From UBA3102 sp964413055 (GTDB lineage Bacteria > Bacillota > Desulfotomaculia > Desulfotomaculales > Pelotomaculaceae), in the NCBI GenBank assembly GCA_964413055.1, contig CAYPRB010000010.1:6090-70089 (forward strand): a DNA stretch of 64,000 nucleotides. Reading direction: 5' to 3'. Below, in pieces: positions 42,330 through 51,318 of this stretch (positions are counted from its first letter, which is position 1; each line of letters starts with the position of its first letter). A program made the position numbers and the translations under genes. The notes under the pieces were generated by a model. The model ran no database searches. It was not told where the DNA came from and saw nothing but the letters and a program-made list of their open reading frames with translations.

Positions 42330-43535
42330 CTAACCGCGAATAAAATAATCTATCAGCTCGTGTCCAACCGGAAAGAACAGGCCGCTTTTCTCCGCAGCTT
42401 CTTCATGGTAGGTAGTTATTTTATTTTTACGTGGTTGTCCTTTGGCATAAACAGCAAAAGGTACGGGAGCAGTAGTATGGGTCATAATACTTAACGGGGT
42501 GGGATGATCCGGCAGGAGCAATATTTTGTAGTCGGTAAATTGTTCGAGACCTTTCAAAAGCATACCGAGCATTTCATCAACCATCTCAATAGCTTTCAGT
42601 TTAGTTTCGAGTTCACCCCTATGGCCGGCCGCATCCGGTGCTTCTACATGAAGGTAAACAAAATCCCGGCCTTTTTTTAATTCGTCCAAACAGGCTTCCA
42701 CCTTGCCCTTGAAATTAGTTTTTACCGTTCCGGTGACGCCTTCCACTGTGGCTACTTCCAGGTCGGCACAAATACCGATGCCTTTAATCAGGTCCACTGC
42801 TGATATCACAGAACCTTCAAGGCCGAACTTATCGTGAAACTTTTTCACCGCGGGCTTTTTTCCCTGCCCCCAGAACCAAACCGAATTACCCGGCCTGAGG
42901 CCCGCAGCCAATCTTTTCCGGTTGACCTGATGGCCGGACAATATTTCATTACTTTTTTTCATAAAACCCAGCAGGGTTTCACTTCCCTCGCCCTGCGGCA
43001 AATATGGGCCGATTACTTTTCCGGAAATATCATGCGGCGGCGTAAGTTTTACTCCGGTGGGGCCGTTTTCCCACACCAGCAGGTGCCTGAAGCCGAAACC
43101 GGCGTGGAAGTGCAGGTCTGAACTCCCCAGACGGGTGTTTACGTCACGGATTAAGGCACCGGATTCCTTGGAAGTAATTTCATCGGAACTATAATCGACC
43201 ATGGTTTTTTCCTCGTAGCCACCTTCTTCGGAAAGGGTGACCAGATTACAGCGGAACGCCACATCTTCCGGTCCGAGGTCGATGCCCATACTGGCCGCTT
43301 CCAAAGGCGAACGTCCGGTATAGTATTTACGCGGGTCATAGCCCATTATAGATAAGTTGGCGACATCGCTGCCGGGAGGAAATCCGTCCGGTACAGTTTT
43401 AACCATGCCGATTTCGCCGTTGGCGGCAAGGAAATCCATATGCGGAATACAGGCATAACCAAGCGGTGTTTTCCCGTTAAGTTCCGGTATGTTAAAATCA
43501 GCCATGCCGTCTCCGATAAAAATGATATGTTTCAT
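42330..43535 (-). CDS. apgM: Cofactor-independent phosphoglycerate mutase, archaeal-type (ApgM)
   Basis: 401 aa from the ATG at 43535; the upstream extension to 43694 is AT-rich, ends in no ribosome binding site and lacks family similarity. It begins MKHIIFIGDGMADFNIPELNGKTPL with the metal-binding Asp of the alkaline phosphatase superfamily, contains GSDVANLSIMGYDP with the catalytic Ser, and YLHVEAPDAAGHRG plus LLLPDHPTP near the C-terminus. It interconverts 2- and 3-phosphoglycerate. Some members act as homoserine kinases (ThrB2), which is of interest because it lies beside hom-thrB-lysC. Confidence 0.9.
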   Translation of the reverse strand: MKHIIFIGDGMADFNIPELNGKTPLGYACIPHMDFLAANGEIGMVKTVPDGFPPGSDVANLSIMGYDPRKYYTGRSPLEAASMGIDLGPEDVAFRCNLVTLSEEGGYEEKTMVDYSSDEITSKESGALIRDVNTRLGSSDLHFHAGFGFRHLLVWENGPTGVKLTPPHDISGKVIGPYLPQGEGSETLLGFMKKSNEILSGHQVNRKRLAAGLRPGNSVWFWGQGKKPAVKKFHDKFGLEGSVISAVDLIKGIGICADLEVATVEGVTGTVKTNFKGKVEACLDELKKGRDFVYLHVEAPDAAGHRGELETKLKAIEMVDEMLGMLLKGLEQFTDYKILLLPDHPTPLSIMTHTTAPVPFAVYAKGQPRKNKITTYHEEAAEKSGLFFPVGHELIDYFIRG

Positions 43536-43755
43536 GCAGTAATATGCCCCCAATTTAAAATATTTTTTTGATCTATTTCTCTTGCTGTAACAGTAATCCT
43601 TCATTTGCCGGTAAAAACTAATTTTAATTTTATTTTTTTGGCAAATCATGCGAACCGGACGGTATCTTTTTCCGTCTAAAATTATATATAACATATAACA
43701 TATAACATTACATTTTCCGTGCTGCCCAGTCTATATTTTAAAAGGGGGAGTGGTG

Positions 43756-46065
43756 ATGAAATTGAGGTGGGATGTGCAAAAGTATGTTTTAATCGGTACT
43801 GTTTTTGTTTTTACCACATTTTTATTTCTGCCGGGGTTGTGCCGGGCGGAAAATGTGGCCGCCAATTCGCAAAATAATTCAAGCCAAGGTGAGGAAACAC
43901 TTGTTGTCGACAAAGAAGCACCACAGGAAACCAGTATCAGTCTGGAGCAAGCCATACATATAGCTAAAGAAGCGTTTCCCGTACCTGAAAGTATGGATAA
44001 TTTTACCACAGAGTTTAGTCAGACGGATGGAAAAGCTTTTTGGGAACTGCGCTGGTCCAGTACCGGCACATTGGGCGGCAATATGGATGTGCGGGTAAAT
44101 GCTGGAACCGGCGATATCTGGAGCATGTACCGGTGGACGCCGAATCTGCCCGGGCAGGAGCACCGAAGCTTGCCCCATTATCAAAGGGAACAGCTTGAAA
44201 AAAATGCCGCGGCCCTGGCCAAAAAACTGCAGCCGGAACGTTTTAAAAACACCAGGCTGCAGCAGGAACGGGATGATGGCTACGTGATTCCTTTACTTCA
44301 GCAGCAGGGCCGGGTGGAGTACCGTTACAATTATGCCCGTATTATTAACGGCATAACTTATCCGGAAAACGGTATATGGGTTTCGATCGACGGAAATACC
44401 GGAGAGGTGACTAATTTCAGTGTAACTTGGGAAGACAGCGAAGATTTTCCACCGGCGGCGGGGCACATAACCCTGGCCCAGGCGGAACAAGTGTTTCGCA
44501 ATCAATCATGTCCCGAACTGCAGTACTTCCGGCCTCCCATTCAAGGTGGCAAGGAAGTACCTTTAAAATTGGTTTACCGTTTGCCCGGTCCCGAGGACCA
44601 GGTGCTTATCGATGCCCTGACCGGTGAATTGTTGAATCAGGAGGTTTTCCACAAATTTTATTCGGCCAAGGGCGGGGGAGATGCGCAAGCGGCGGATTTA
44701 AGAGGAGCCGAAGAGATTAAACTTACCCCGGTGGAAGAAGTGGCCGTCGAAGAAGCCAGGCACCTGCTTGCAAAGAATAAGGCGCTGGAAAAAGCAAAGT
44801 CTTATGTCACCGTTCCCGCGGATTACGAACTGACAAGCAGCAGGCTGGAACAGGATTATATGTTTAAGGAGCAAAAAATCTGGCGTTTTAACTGGGAAAA
44901 CGATACCGGGAACTACCGGCAATGGATGAGTGTAGCGGTGGACGCATCCACCGGAGAACTGGTTTATTTTAATATTGATGAAGCAAGAAGGTATCCTCAT
45001 GACAACCCGCCGGAAGTTAACTTCAGTGAAGAAGCCGCCCGTGAAATTGCGGAAAAATATATTAATGTCCACCAGCCGGAAAAATGGCGGCAGTTGGAAT
45101 TTGAAAGTGCCCGGCCGGATTACTGGCCTGAAACAGGTGCGGAAGAGCAGCCCCGGCCTCGTTCTTACAGTTTTAACTGGGTCAGAAAGGCCCAGGAAGT
45201 AAAATTTCCCGGTAACGGTTTTTACGTGCAGGTGGACAGCAATACGGGTGAAGTTACCGGGTACCGTATGAACTGGTGGGACGTGGAATTTCCCGACCCG
45301 CGGGAAATTATCAGTGATAAAAGTGCTGCCGATATATTCTTACAGGAGGCTCCTTTAGAGCTGGCTTACCTGAAGTTATGGTTCGCTGAACCGCTGGTTT
45401 CATCGGGTGACCGGCCAATTGACGAAGTAAAACTTGTCTATCACATGTCCGATAAATATTTTACCCTGCTGGACGCGCGTAATGGAGAAACCCTTGACGC
45501 CGGCGGGAATCCGGTATCAGACAAATCCGATAAAAATAAATTTACCGATTTAAAAGACCATCCGGTTAAAGAGACGGTGGAAATTCTGGCCCGTTCCGGT
45601 ATAATCAAAGGAGAAAACGGGAAGTTTCTGCCCGGCAACGCCGTTACCCAGGCGGAATTAATTGCGATGCTGGTCAGAAGCACCGGGCAACAAATCGCAA
45701 GCAGAACCGGCACGGCAGACAGGGATGAAAAAGAGCCCTGGTACCGTCCTTATTATGACGTTGCGGCACGGACCGGAATTATTCAGGCAGGAGAGAACCC
45801 CGCCCCTGACCGGCCGGTTGACCGGGAAACCCTGGCGCGTCTGACGGTCAATACCCTGGGGTTAAATCACGTGGCACAGTTAAGCGATATTTACGCGCTC
45901 AATTTTCAGGATGCCGGCCAAATTACCGGCTCCCTAAGAGGGCATGTCGCCCTGTCCGTAGGCCTGGGACTGATAGAAACGACCGGGGAAATGTTCCAAC
46001 CGGGAGCAGTGGTAACCAGGGCTGAAGCCGCGACGACAATTTTAAAGGCTTTAAGCAGGCGATAA
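43756..46065 (+). CDS. Surface protein with YcdB/YcdC repeats and SLH domains
   Basis: 769 aa from the ATG at 43756 (GGGGGAG at 43744-43750). A signal peptide (residues about 10-30, ending LCRAEN) is followed by four related blocks of the YcdB/PepSY-like type, each with sequences such as WVSIDGNTGEVTNFSVTWED and FYVQVDSNTGEVTGYRMNWWD, then about three SLH-type repeats (residues about 600-769: DHPVKETVEILARSGIIKG, VTQAELIAMLVRSTG). The SLH repeats would anchor it to secondary cell-wall polymer. A broken relative follows directly downstream. Confidence 0.85.
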   Translation: MKLRWDVQKYVLIGTVFVFTTFLFLPGLCRAENVAANSQNNSSQGEETLVVDKEAPQETSISLEQAIHIAKEAFPVPESMDNFTTEFSQTDGKAFWELRWSSTGTLGGNMDVRVNAGTGDIWSMYRWTPNLPGQEHRSLPHYQREQLEKNAAALAKKLQPERFKNTRLQQERDDGYVIPLLQQQGRVEYRYNYARIINGITYPENGIWVSIDGNTGEVTNFSVTWEDSEDFPPAAGHITLAQAEQVFRNQSCPELQYFRPPIQGGKEVPLKLVYRLPGPEDQVLIDALTGELLNQEVFHKFYSAKGGGDAQAADLRGAEEIKLTPVEEVAVEEARHLLAKNKALEKAKSYVTVPADYELTSSRLEQDYMFKEQKIWRFNWENDTGNYRQWMSVAVDASTGELVYFNIDEARRYPHDNPPEVNFSEEAAREIAEKYINVHQPEKWRQLEFESARPDYWPETGAEEQPRPRSYSFNWVRKAQEVKFPGNGFYVQVDSNTGEVTGYRMNWWDVEFPDPREIISDKSAADIFLQEAPLELAYLKLWFAEPLVSSGDRPIDEVKLVYHMSDKYFTLLDARNGETLDAGGNPVSDKSDKNKFTDLKDHPVKETVEILARSGIIKGENGKFLPGNAVTQAELIAMLVRSTGQQIASRTGTADRDEKEPWYRPYYDVAARTGIIQAGENPAPDRPVDRETLARLTVNTLGLNHVAQLSDIYALNFQDAGQITGSLRGHVALSVGLGLIETTGEMFQPGAVVTRAEAATTILKALSRR

Positions 46066-46101
46066 TAAACAATACTTTAGAAGGGGGTACATACCAATTA
46101 G

Positions 46102-47001
46102 AAGGCATTTACCTTTATTCGCCTGGCTAACGGTATACCTTTCGACCCGGACGGGATCAGGGTTATAGTTAGTCCCCAAGGTGAAATTGTAAGTTACGAT
46201 TGCAACTGGCACGCGGTCCGGTTTGCCGACCCCGGAAAAACAATTTCCCGGGAGGAAGCCGGAAAATTATTTCAGGAAAAAATGTTTTTACAACCGGTTT
46301 ACTTTATTCCCAGGGAACAGGAGAATCCCAAGTTGGAAAAGAACCCCGTGGTAGCACTCAGGTTTGCCCATCCTCAGGAAAGCGGGATTGATGCCCGTAC
46401 CGGGCAGTTGGTGAGTACCGCCCGGTTCAGTACGGGCGCTCAGGGCCAGGATTATGAAATACCCCGGGACCACTGGGCTGCCGTGCCGCTGGCATTTATT
46501 GCCCGCAGCGGGTTGCTGCCGGAAAAAGATTTTGCTCCTGACAGCCCGGTGCGCCGCAGGGATGCCGTCCGGGTATTGGCAGGAGTCACAGATTCGGGTA
46601 ACCGTTCACCCGGAGAAAACGATCAAGCCACCGGTTTTAACGATATTACGCCAAATGATCCTGATTTCAGCGCGATTCAAACTGCCGTAAGCAGTGGAAT
46701 ACTTAGCGGCACCGGGAACTTCAAACCAGACCAGCCGTTGACGCGGGATACCCTAGCCGTGTGGCTGGTCAAGGCGCTGGGTTACGATGAAGTTGCGGCA
46801 ATGCCGGTGAAAATAGAACTAAAAACCACTGACGCGGCACAGGTACCGGAGAGTTCACATAATTACGCGGCCATTGCCTGCGGTCTGGGATTGATGCAGG
46901 GTGACGATGAAGGCCGTTTTCGCCCCCTGGACCAGGTTATCTGGGCTGAATTGGCGGTGTTGGTAACCAGGGCGGCACACAATCTGCAGACAGTTAGGTG
47001 A
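46102..47001 (+). pseudogene. 5'-truncated copy of the YcdB/SLH surface protein
   Basis: The frame opens after a TAG at 46099 and has no ATG, GTG or TTG until the ATG at 46282, yet the residues encoded before that ATG (e.g. FTFIRLANGIPFDPDGIR and GEIVSYDCNW) match the last YcdB-type block of the neighbouring gene. Three SLH-like repeats complete it. An SD-like AGAAGGGGG at 46078-46087 lies ahead but has no usable start. The simplest reading is a second surface gene that lost its signal peptide and early repeats through deletion. A 239-residue product from 46282 would lack a signal peptide. Confidence 0.7.
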
Positions 47002-47620
47002 TTTTAAGCTTTTTATTAAAGTAATGGGTGGCATAAACCGCGGCCAGCGGGTTGTGTCCCGTTGCCCGGTCCTTTACCGCCAGAACAGTAATGGGGGCAC
47101 GGGAATATTTAATGAATAAAGTATCATGTCCCACGCAAAGGCCAAGGAGAATATTCATATCGGTTAGTTCTTTATTTAAAAGCATTGCCTGGGCCACAGG
47201 GTTGCACATAGCTTCAAAACGGCCCGGGCGTACTTTTTCCTCGTCCTTGATACCCAGTTCTTCTTTTGGCCGGCTTCCGGTTTTACACATTACCGAAGCG
47301 ACCTGAAAACCATTATCTTCAAATATTTTAGTTACTTCCAAAGCTTCCCGGCGCAAGCCGACGCAAAAGGCCAGACCCAGCTTTTTGAAACCGGAACGCC
47401 GGGAGAATTCCATGATTTCGCGGATCCGGGGCCAGTTTCCGTAACCGGTTGCTTCGACCCGCGCCGAATTGTAGGCCAGGCTGCCGGTAACCTCATCCCG
47501 GTAAGCGGCTGCAGCTTCTTCGATTAAATCATTATGATTACGCATCGGACAATTAGCGGGGAATTTTTCCGCATCCTTTATATAGCAGGAATAGATACCG
47601 CATTTAGCACAATTTATCAT
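46994..47620 (-). CDS. DUF1847 family protein, cysteine-rich
   Basis: 208 aa, ATG at 47620 with GGAGGAG upstream. It begins MINCAKCGIYSCYIKDAEKFPANCPM, a cysteine cluster of the family, and has AFCVGLRREA, VMCKTGS, FEAMCNPVAQAMLLN and GLCVGHDTLFIKYS. At least seven conserved cysteines suggest an iron-sulfur or other metal centre. DUF1847 is common in strict anaerobes; function unknown. Convergent overlap of 8 bp with the truncated surface gene. Confidence 0.85.
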   Translation of the reverse strand: MINCAKCGIYSCYIKDAEKFPANCPMRNHNDLIEEAAAAYRDEVTGSLAYNSARVEATGYGNWPRIREIMEFSRRSGFKKLGLAFCVGLRREALEVTKIFEDNGFQVASVMCKTGSRPKEELGIKDEEKVRPGRFEAMCNPVAQAMLLNKELTDMNILLGLCVGHDTLFIKYSRAPITVLAVKDRATGHNPLAAVYATHYFNKKLKIT

Positions 47621-47746
47621 CTTGGTTTACTCCTCCATTCTTATAATTTATATTAAAGATTCCTTGGAAGTGGTTTGAGATCCTCCCGGGGTAATAGATT
47701 TTTTTGGCTTATAGTAAATTACCTCAAATTAACAGGAGTATTAGGA

Positions 47747-48454
47747 GTGAAACGGTTGCAGTTAAAAAGCTTTCATATGGTGCTGGTAACGGTAAGCATT
47801 GCTGTTGGTATAATATTTGCGTTGCAGTTCCGGACGATACAAGATATCCGGGAAAGCGAAGCGTTCCGGAGGACCCAGATTTTATCCGGCCAGGTGTCGC
47901 AAATGAAGAAGGAACGTGATGTTTTGCAGGCGGAAGTAGCCACGATGCATGACCGGTTGGATAAACTATCAACCGGTCCTTTATCGGAACCGCTCAAAAA
48001 AGAAATGCTGCAAGCGAAAATTTTAGCCGGTGTTACCGGACTGGCGGGCAGCGGAGTAAAAGTTACCTTGAAAGACAGCAATATTTCCCTGGCACCCGGC
48101 GAAAACCCAAACCTCTACGTGGTACATGACGAAGACATTTTAAGAGTGGTAAACGAATTAAAAGCGTCGGGAGCAGAGGGCATTGCCGTTAATGACCAGC
48201 GTTTAATAAGTTCGACCGGAGTAAAATGCAACGGTCCCACGATCAGAATCAATGGAAAGGTACTTGCTTCTCCGTATGTCATATCTGCCATAGGAGATCC
48301 CGATACCCTGGAAAGCGCCATCAAAATGAAGGGCGGGGTAGCCGATACCCTGCAATTTTTCGGCATTCAGGTTTTGGTGAAAAAACTGGACCAGATTAAA
48401 CTCCCGGCTTATCCAGGAGTGTTCAGTTATGAATATGCTGTTCAGACAGGTTAG
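47747..48454 (+). CDS. DUF881 family protein (first copy)
   Basis: 235 aa from the GTG at 47747, which has AGGAG at 47734-47738. One N-terminal membrane helix (residues 10-27), a coiled-coil stretch (QVSQMKKERDVLQAEVATMHDRLDKL), then the DUF881 domain with GLAGSGVKVTLKDSN, EDILRVVNELKASGAEGIAVNDQR and a terminal YEYAVQTG. Proteins of this type (YlxW/YlxX relatives) are common near division and sigma factor genes in Firmicutes, function unknown. A paralogue follows. Confidence 0.85.
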   Translation: MKRLQLKSFHMVLVTVSIAVGIIFALQFRTIQDIRESEAFRRTQILSGQVSQMKKERDVLQAEVATMHDRLDKLSTGPLSEPLKKEMLQAKILAGVTGLAGSGVKVTLKDSNISLAPGENPNLYVVHDEDILRVVNELKASGAEGIAVNDQRLISSTGVKCNGPTIRINGKVLASPYVISAIGDPDTLESAIKMKGGVADTLQFFGIQVLVKKLDQIKLPAYPGVFSYEYAVQTG

Positions 48455-48506
48455 GAATATTCATGTAAAAAGGTAATAAAAGTTTTTTTCCCCGGGGGAG
48501 ATAGGC

Positions 48507-49226
48507 TTGAAGAAATTTGTTTACTTATCCGTTATAGTTACCACTTTCATATTGGGACTGATGCTGGCCTTCCAATTTCGTGCCACCAGTACCGGGGACA
48601 ACACTCCCCCCGACAGAGAGCAGGAATTAGCCCAGGAAAAAGAGCAATTGATCGAGGACCTGGCTCAACTTCAAAAAGAAGTCGCCGATCTTTCCGTTAA
48701 ACTGGAACAGGCTAATTTAGGACAGGCCGAGGCTAAAGAGATATTTATAGAAGAGCTGGACAAAATGAAGCGCTGTGCCGGTTTGGTCCCGTTATCCGGA
48801 CCGGGATTGAAAGTTGTAATTAAAGATAACTTTCCGGAACGAGAAATAACGGAGTTTAATCTTAATTCTAACCATGTTACCGACCTGGATATTTTGAAAA
48901 TTGTTAATGAATTGTTCAATGCCGGAGCAGAAGCCGTTGCCGTAAACGGCCAGCGTGTTCTTGCCGTCAGTGAAATTCGCCTGGCCGGCAATCATATCAA
49001 TATTAATGCGGTTCCTATTTCGGCACCTTATCATATTATTGCCGTTGGTGACGGGAAAGCACTGAAAAGCAGGCTGGAAATAAGAGAAGGATTGGTTGAA
49101 TTATTAAGAAGCACCGGTATTTCAATAGTAATAGAAGAGGTGGAACATCTGGTGATACCGGGTTATACCGGACAAATTTATTTTCAATATGCTGCACCGG
49201 TACAAAATGAGCAAGATGAATGCTAA
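48507..49226 (+). CDS. DUF881 family protein (second copy)
   Basis: 239 aa, TTG start with GGGGGAGA upstream. The same architecture as the upstream copy: membrane helix (residues 5-22), a longer acidic coiled coil (REQELAQEKEQLIEDLAQL), and the DUF881 core (GLVPLSGPGLKVVIKDN, DLDILKIVNELFNAGAEAVAVNGQR). Tandem DUF881 genes may form hetero-oligomers, which is inference. Confidence 0.85.
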   Translation: MKKFVYLSVIVTTFILGLMLAFQFRATSTGDNTPPDREQELAQEKEQLIEDLAQLQKEVADLSVKLEQANLGQAEAKEIFIEELDKMKRCAGLVPLSGPGLKVVIKDNFPEREITEFNLNSNHVTDLDILKIVNELFNAGAEAVAVNGQRVLAVSEIRLAGNHININAVPISAPYHIIAVGDGKALKSRLEIREGLVELLRSTGISIVIEEVEHLVIPGYTGQIYFQYAAPVQNEQDEC

Positions 49227-49364
49227 ACAGCAGCAAAAAATACGCTTTTATTTAACTTTTTCCTGTCTTATGATTACATTTCGGAAGTTATCCCGTCTGT
49301 ATAATTAACAAAGCTTTGTTAGCGGTCGCTTTGCGATCTAAGTCAGGTGGTCAGGAGAATTTTT

Positions 49365-49916
49365 ATGAAACCGGAAGCTGAATATGAAAATAAAGCAGGT
49401 ACTTCCTTTGAGGAGCTTTACGACCGGCAATTTGACGCGGTAAACCGGTATCTTCGTTACCGGATCAGAAGCTCCTGGGATGCGGATGATCTTACCGCGA
49501 CAGTATTCCTGAAAGCACTGGAACATTTCCACCAATACCGGGGTGAAGCACCGGTGGTGGTCTGGCTTTTCCGGATCGCGCATAACTGCTATGTTGATTA
49601 TTTACGAGGACGCAGGGAAAAGGTGTTTCCGGAAGAAAAGATGCTGCTTTACAACAATTTTCCCTCCGGGCCGGAAGAGGAATTATTGCGGGAAGAAGAA
49701 GTACATCAGCTTAGAAAAATGCTGTGGCATTTGACCCGTTCTCAGAGAGACGTGGTGTCTCTGCGGTATGCTGGTGAATTGAAGTTCAGCCAGATTGCCA
49801 TGGTATTGGGAAAATCAGAATCTGCGGTGAGAATGATTCACCACCGCGCGCTTAAGTCGTTGCGGGCAAATTTTTTCATTATTGAGGAGAGGGGTGAAAG
49901 TGTTGCGCGAGGGTGA
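49365..49916 (+). CDS. RNA polymerase ECF-type sigma factor
   Basis: 183 aa from the ATG at 49365 (AGGAGA 6 nt upstream). Region 2 is FEELYDRQFDAVNRYLRYRIRSSWDADDLTATVFLKAL...VVWLFRIAHNCYVDYLRGRR; region 4 is LRKMLWHLTRSQRDVVSLRYAGELKFSQIAMVLGKSESAVRMIHHRALKSLRANF. It directs RNA polymerase to a small regulon, probably including this operon. Its end overlaps the putative anti-sigma gene by 17 bp, a typical coupling. Confidence 0.9.
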   Translation: MKPEAEYENKAGTSFEELYDRQFDAVNRYLRYRIRSSWDADDLTATVFLKALEHFHQYRGEAPVVVWLFRIAHNCYVDYLRGRREKVFPEEKMLLYNNFPSGPEEELLREEEVHQLRKMLWHLTRSQRDVVSLRYAGELKFSQIAMVLGKSESAVRMIHHRALKSLRANFFIIEERGESVARG

Positions 49917-51318
49917 TAAAAACAAGGATAAGTCCCCGGGCAAAGTCACCCCGATCGCCCCCTACAGGGACAATCTGGAAGAAGAAAAACCGGTTCGTGC
50001 ACCGGTTAAAGGCTCTTTAGATGAGTTATTGGTACATATGCACCGGGTACGTGAGACCATACCGGTCAACCGGCAGCTGCGGGAAGAACTGAAGTTACGG
50101 CTGGCCGAACTCCAAGACGGGCGGGAAACAACCGGTTTTCACGATGCTACCGGCACGGCAGGGGAGAATAAGACGGGGTTTCATGTCCGGTATTTATTAT
50201 GGCTTGTCCCGGCGGTACTACTGCTGGCGGTGTTATGCTGGATGTGGTGGTCGGTGACGGCGCCAAAAACGCTGGAAGCGGGCACCACTAAAGAGATCAG
50301 AAGCTTTTGGCTGGAGGACCGGCCGTTGGAATTTGTTTGCACGCCGCAAATGCAGGGTGTTTGGGTAATCAGGAACGGCCAACTGCTGTTTTTGAACCGT
50401 TACGGTAATAACACCGGCTCCGTCAAACCTTCCGGGGAGTGGTCTTTTACGGAACTCGCCATGACCCGTACGGGTGATAAACTGGCGCTGGTTAGGCAGG
50501 ATGAGCGTGGGAGGGAAGAAATTATTGCGGCAAAACTACCGTTTTCGTTACCGGAAGACAGTGCCGTGGAAACCCTGGAGAAGGTTTTAAGCAGGGCGGA
50601 AGTGACCGTCAAGGCGGGGCCGGGGGAAGGTTTGTCCGGTATAGCCTGGTCGCCTGACGGAAAAGTTCTGGCCTATACCATAAGTGTATCCGGTGACGCC
50701 CAAAAAATCTACCTACTGGGAGAGGAAGATGAAGCACCGGTGTGCGTTGGTCCGGGGAAACACCCCTCCTGGTCTCCCGACGGTTCCCGTCTGGTGGTGG
50801 AACGTGCCGGGGATAAAGGACAGTCTGAGCTGTGGTTGACCGGACCGGGTAACGGGAAGGAAATATTTCTTGGGGAGGGCGGTTGCCCGGTATGGAGTGC
50901 GCAGGGTTATCTAGCCTTTATCAAGGTCAACACCACTGAACGGGTACTTACCTACCAACCCGACGGTTCCCCTTTGTTCAGCATCCGGCAGCTCCAGGAT
51001 GAAATCAGGACTTTAAACCTGAAAGATGTTTCTAGTTTCATACAAGAGGAGGACCGGTCACTGCTTCCCGGCGACAGTTTGTTGCTGGCGCCGGAAACCG
51101 GGCCGGGCGCGGATGAATTGAACTGGCTGCGCAGCCTGGAACTGGAAGGAGTACGTGAACCCCGGACCTTATTGCTCAACCGGTTAAATAATTATGACAA
51201 CTTAAACTTTAGTCCGGACGGTAAATCCTTGCTGGCAGCACGCCGGAGCGGTGGCACGGTTACTCTGCTAAAGGTGGATTTGCAAGAAAGGCTGGTTAAA
51301 GGTGGTGAAAAACTATGA
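49900..51318 (+). CDS. Putative anti-sigma factor with extracytoplasmic beta-propeller
   Basis: 472 aa from a GTG at 49900 (or the TTG at 49903), with GGAGAGGGG upstream. Residues 1-90 are cytoplasmic and helical (SLDELLVHMHRVRETIPVNRQLREELKLRLAEL), a membrane helix covers about 97-116, and the rest contains PD40/TolB-like blades (LSGIAWSPDGKVLAY, PSWSPDGSRLVVE, NFSPDGKSLLAA). Topology and overlap with the sigma gene suggest an anti-sigma factor that senses something outside, but no classical zinc anti-sigma motif (HxxxCxxC) is present. Confidence 0.6.
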   Translation: MLREGDKNKDKSPGKVTPIAPYRDNLEEEKPVRAPVKGSLDELLVHMHRVRETIPVNRQLREELKLRLAELQDGRETTGFHDATGTAGENKTGFHVRYLLWLVPAVLLLAVLCWMWWSVTAPKTLEAGTTKEIRSFWLEDRPLEFVCTPQMQGVWVIRNGQLLFLNRYGNNTGSVKPSGEWSFTELAMTRTGDKLALVRQDERGREEIIAAKLPFSLPEDSAVETLEKVLSRAEVTVKAGPGEGLSGIAWSPDGKVLAYTISVSGDAQKIYLLGEEDEAPVCVGPGKHPSWSPDGSRLVVERAGDKGQSELWLTGPGNGKEIFLGEGGCPVWSAQGYLAFIKVNTTERVLTYQPDGSPLFSIRQLQDEIRTLNLKDVSSFIQEEDRSLLPGDSLLLAPETGPGADELNWLRSLELEGVREPRTLLLNRLNNYDNLNFSPDGKSLLAARRSGGTVTLLKVDLQERLVKGGEKL

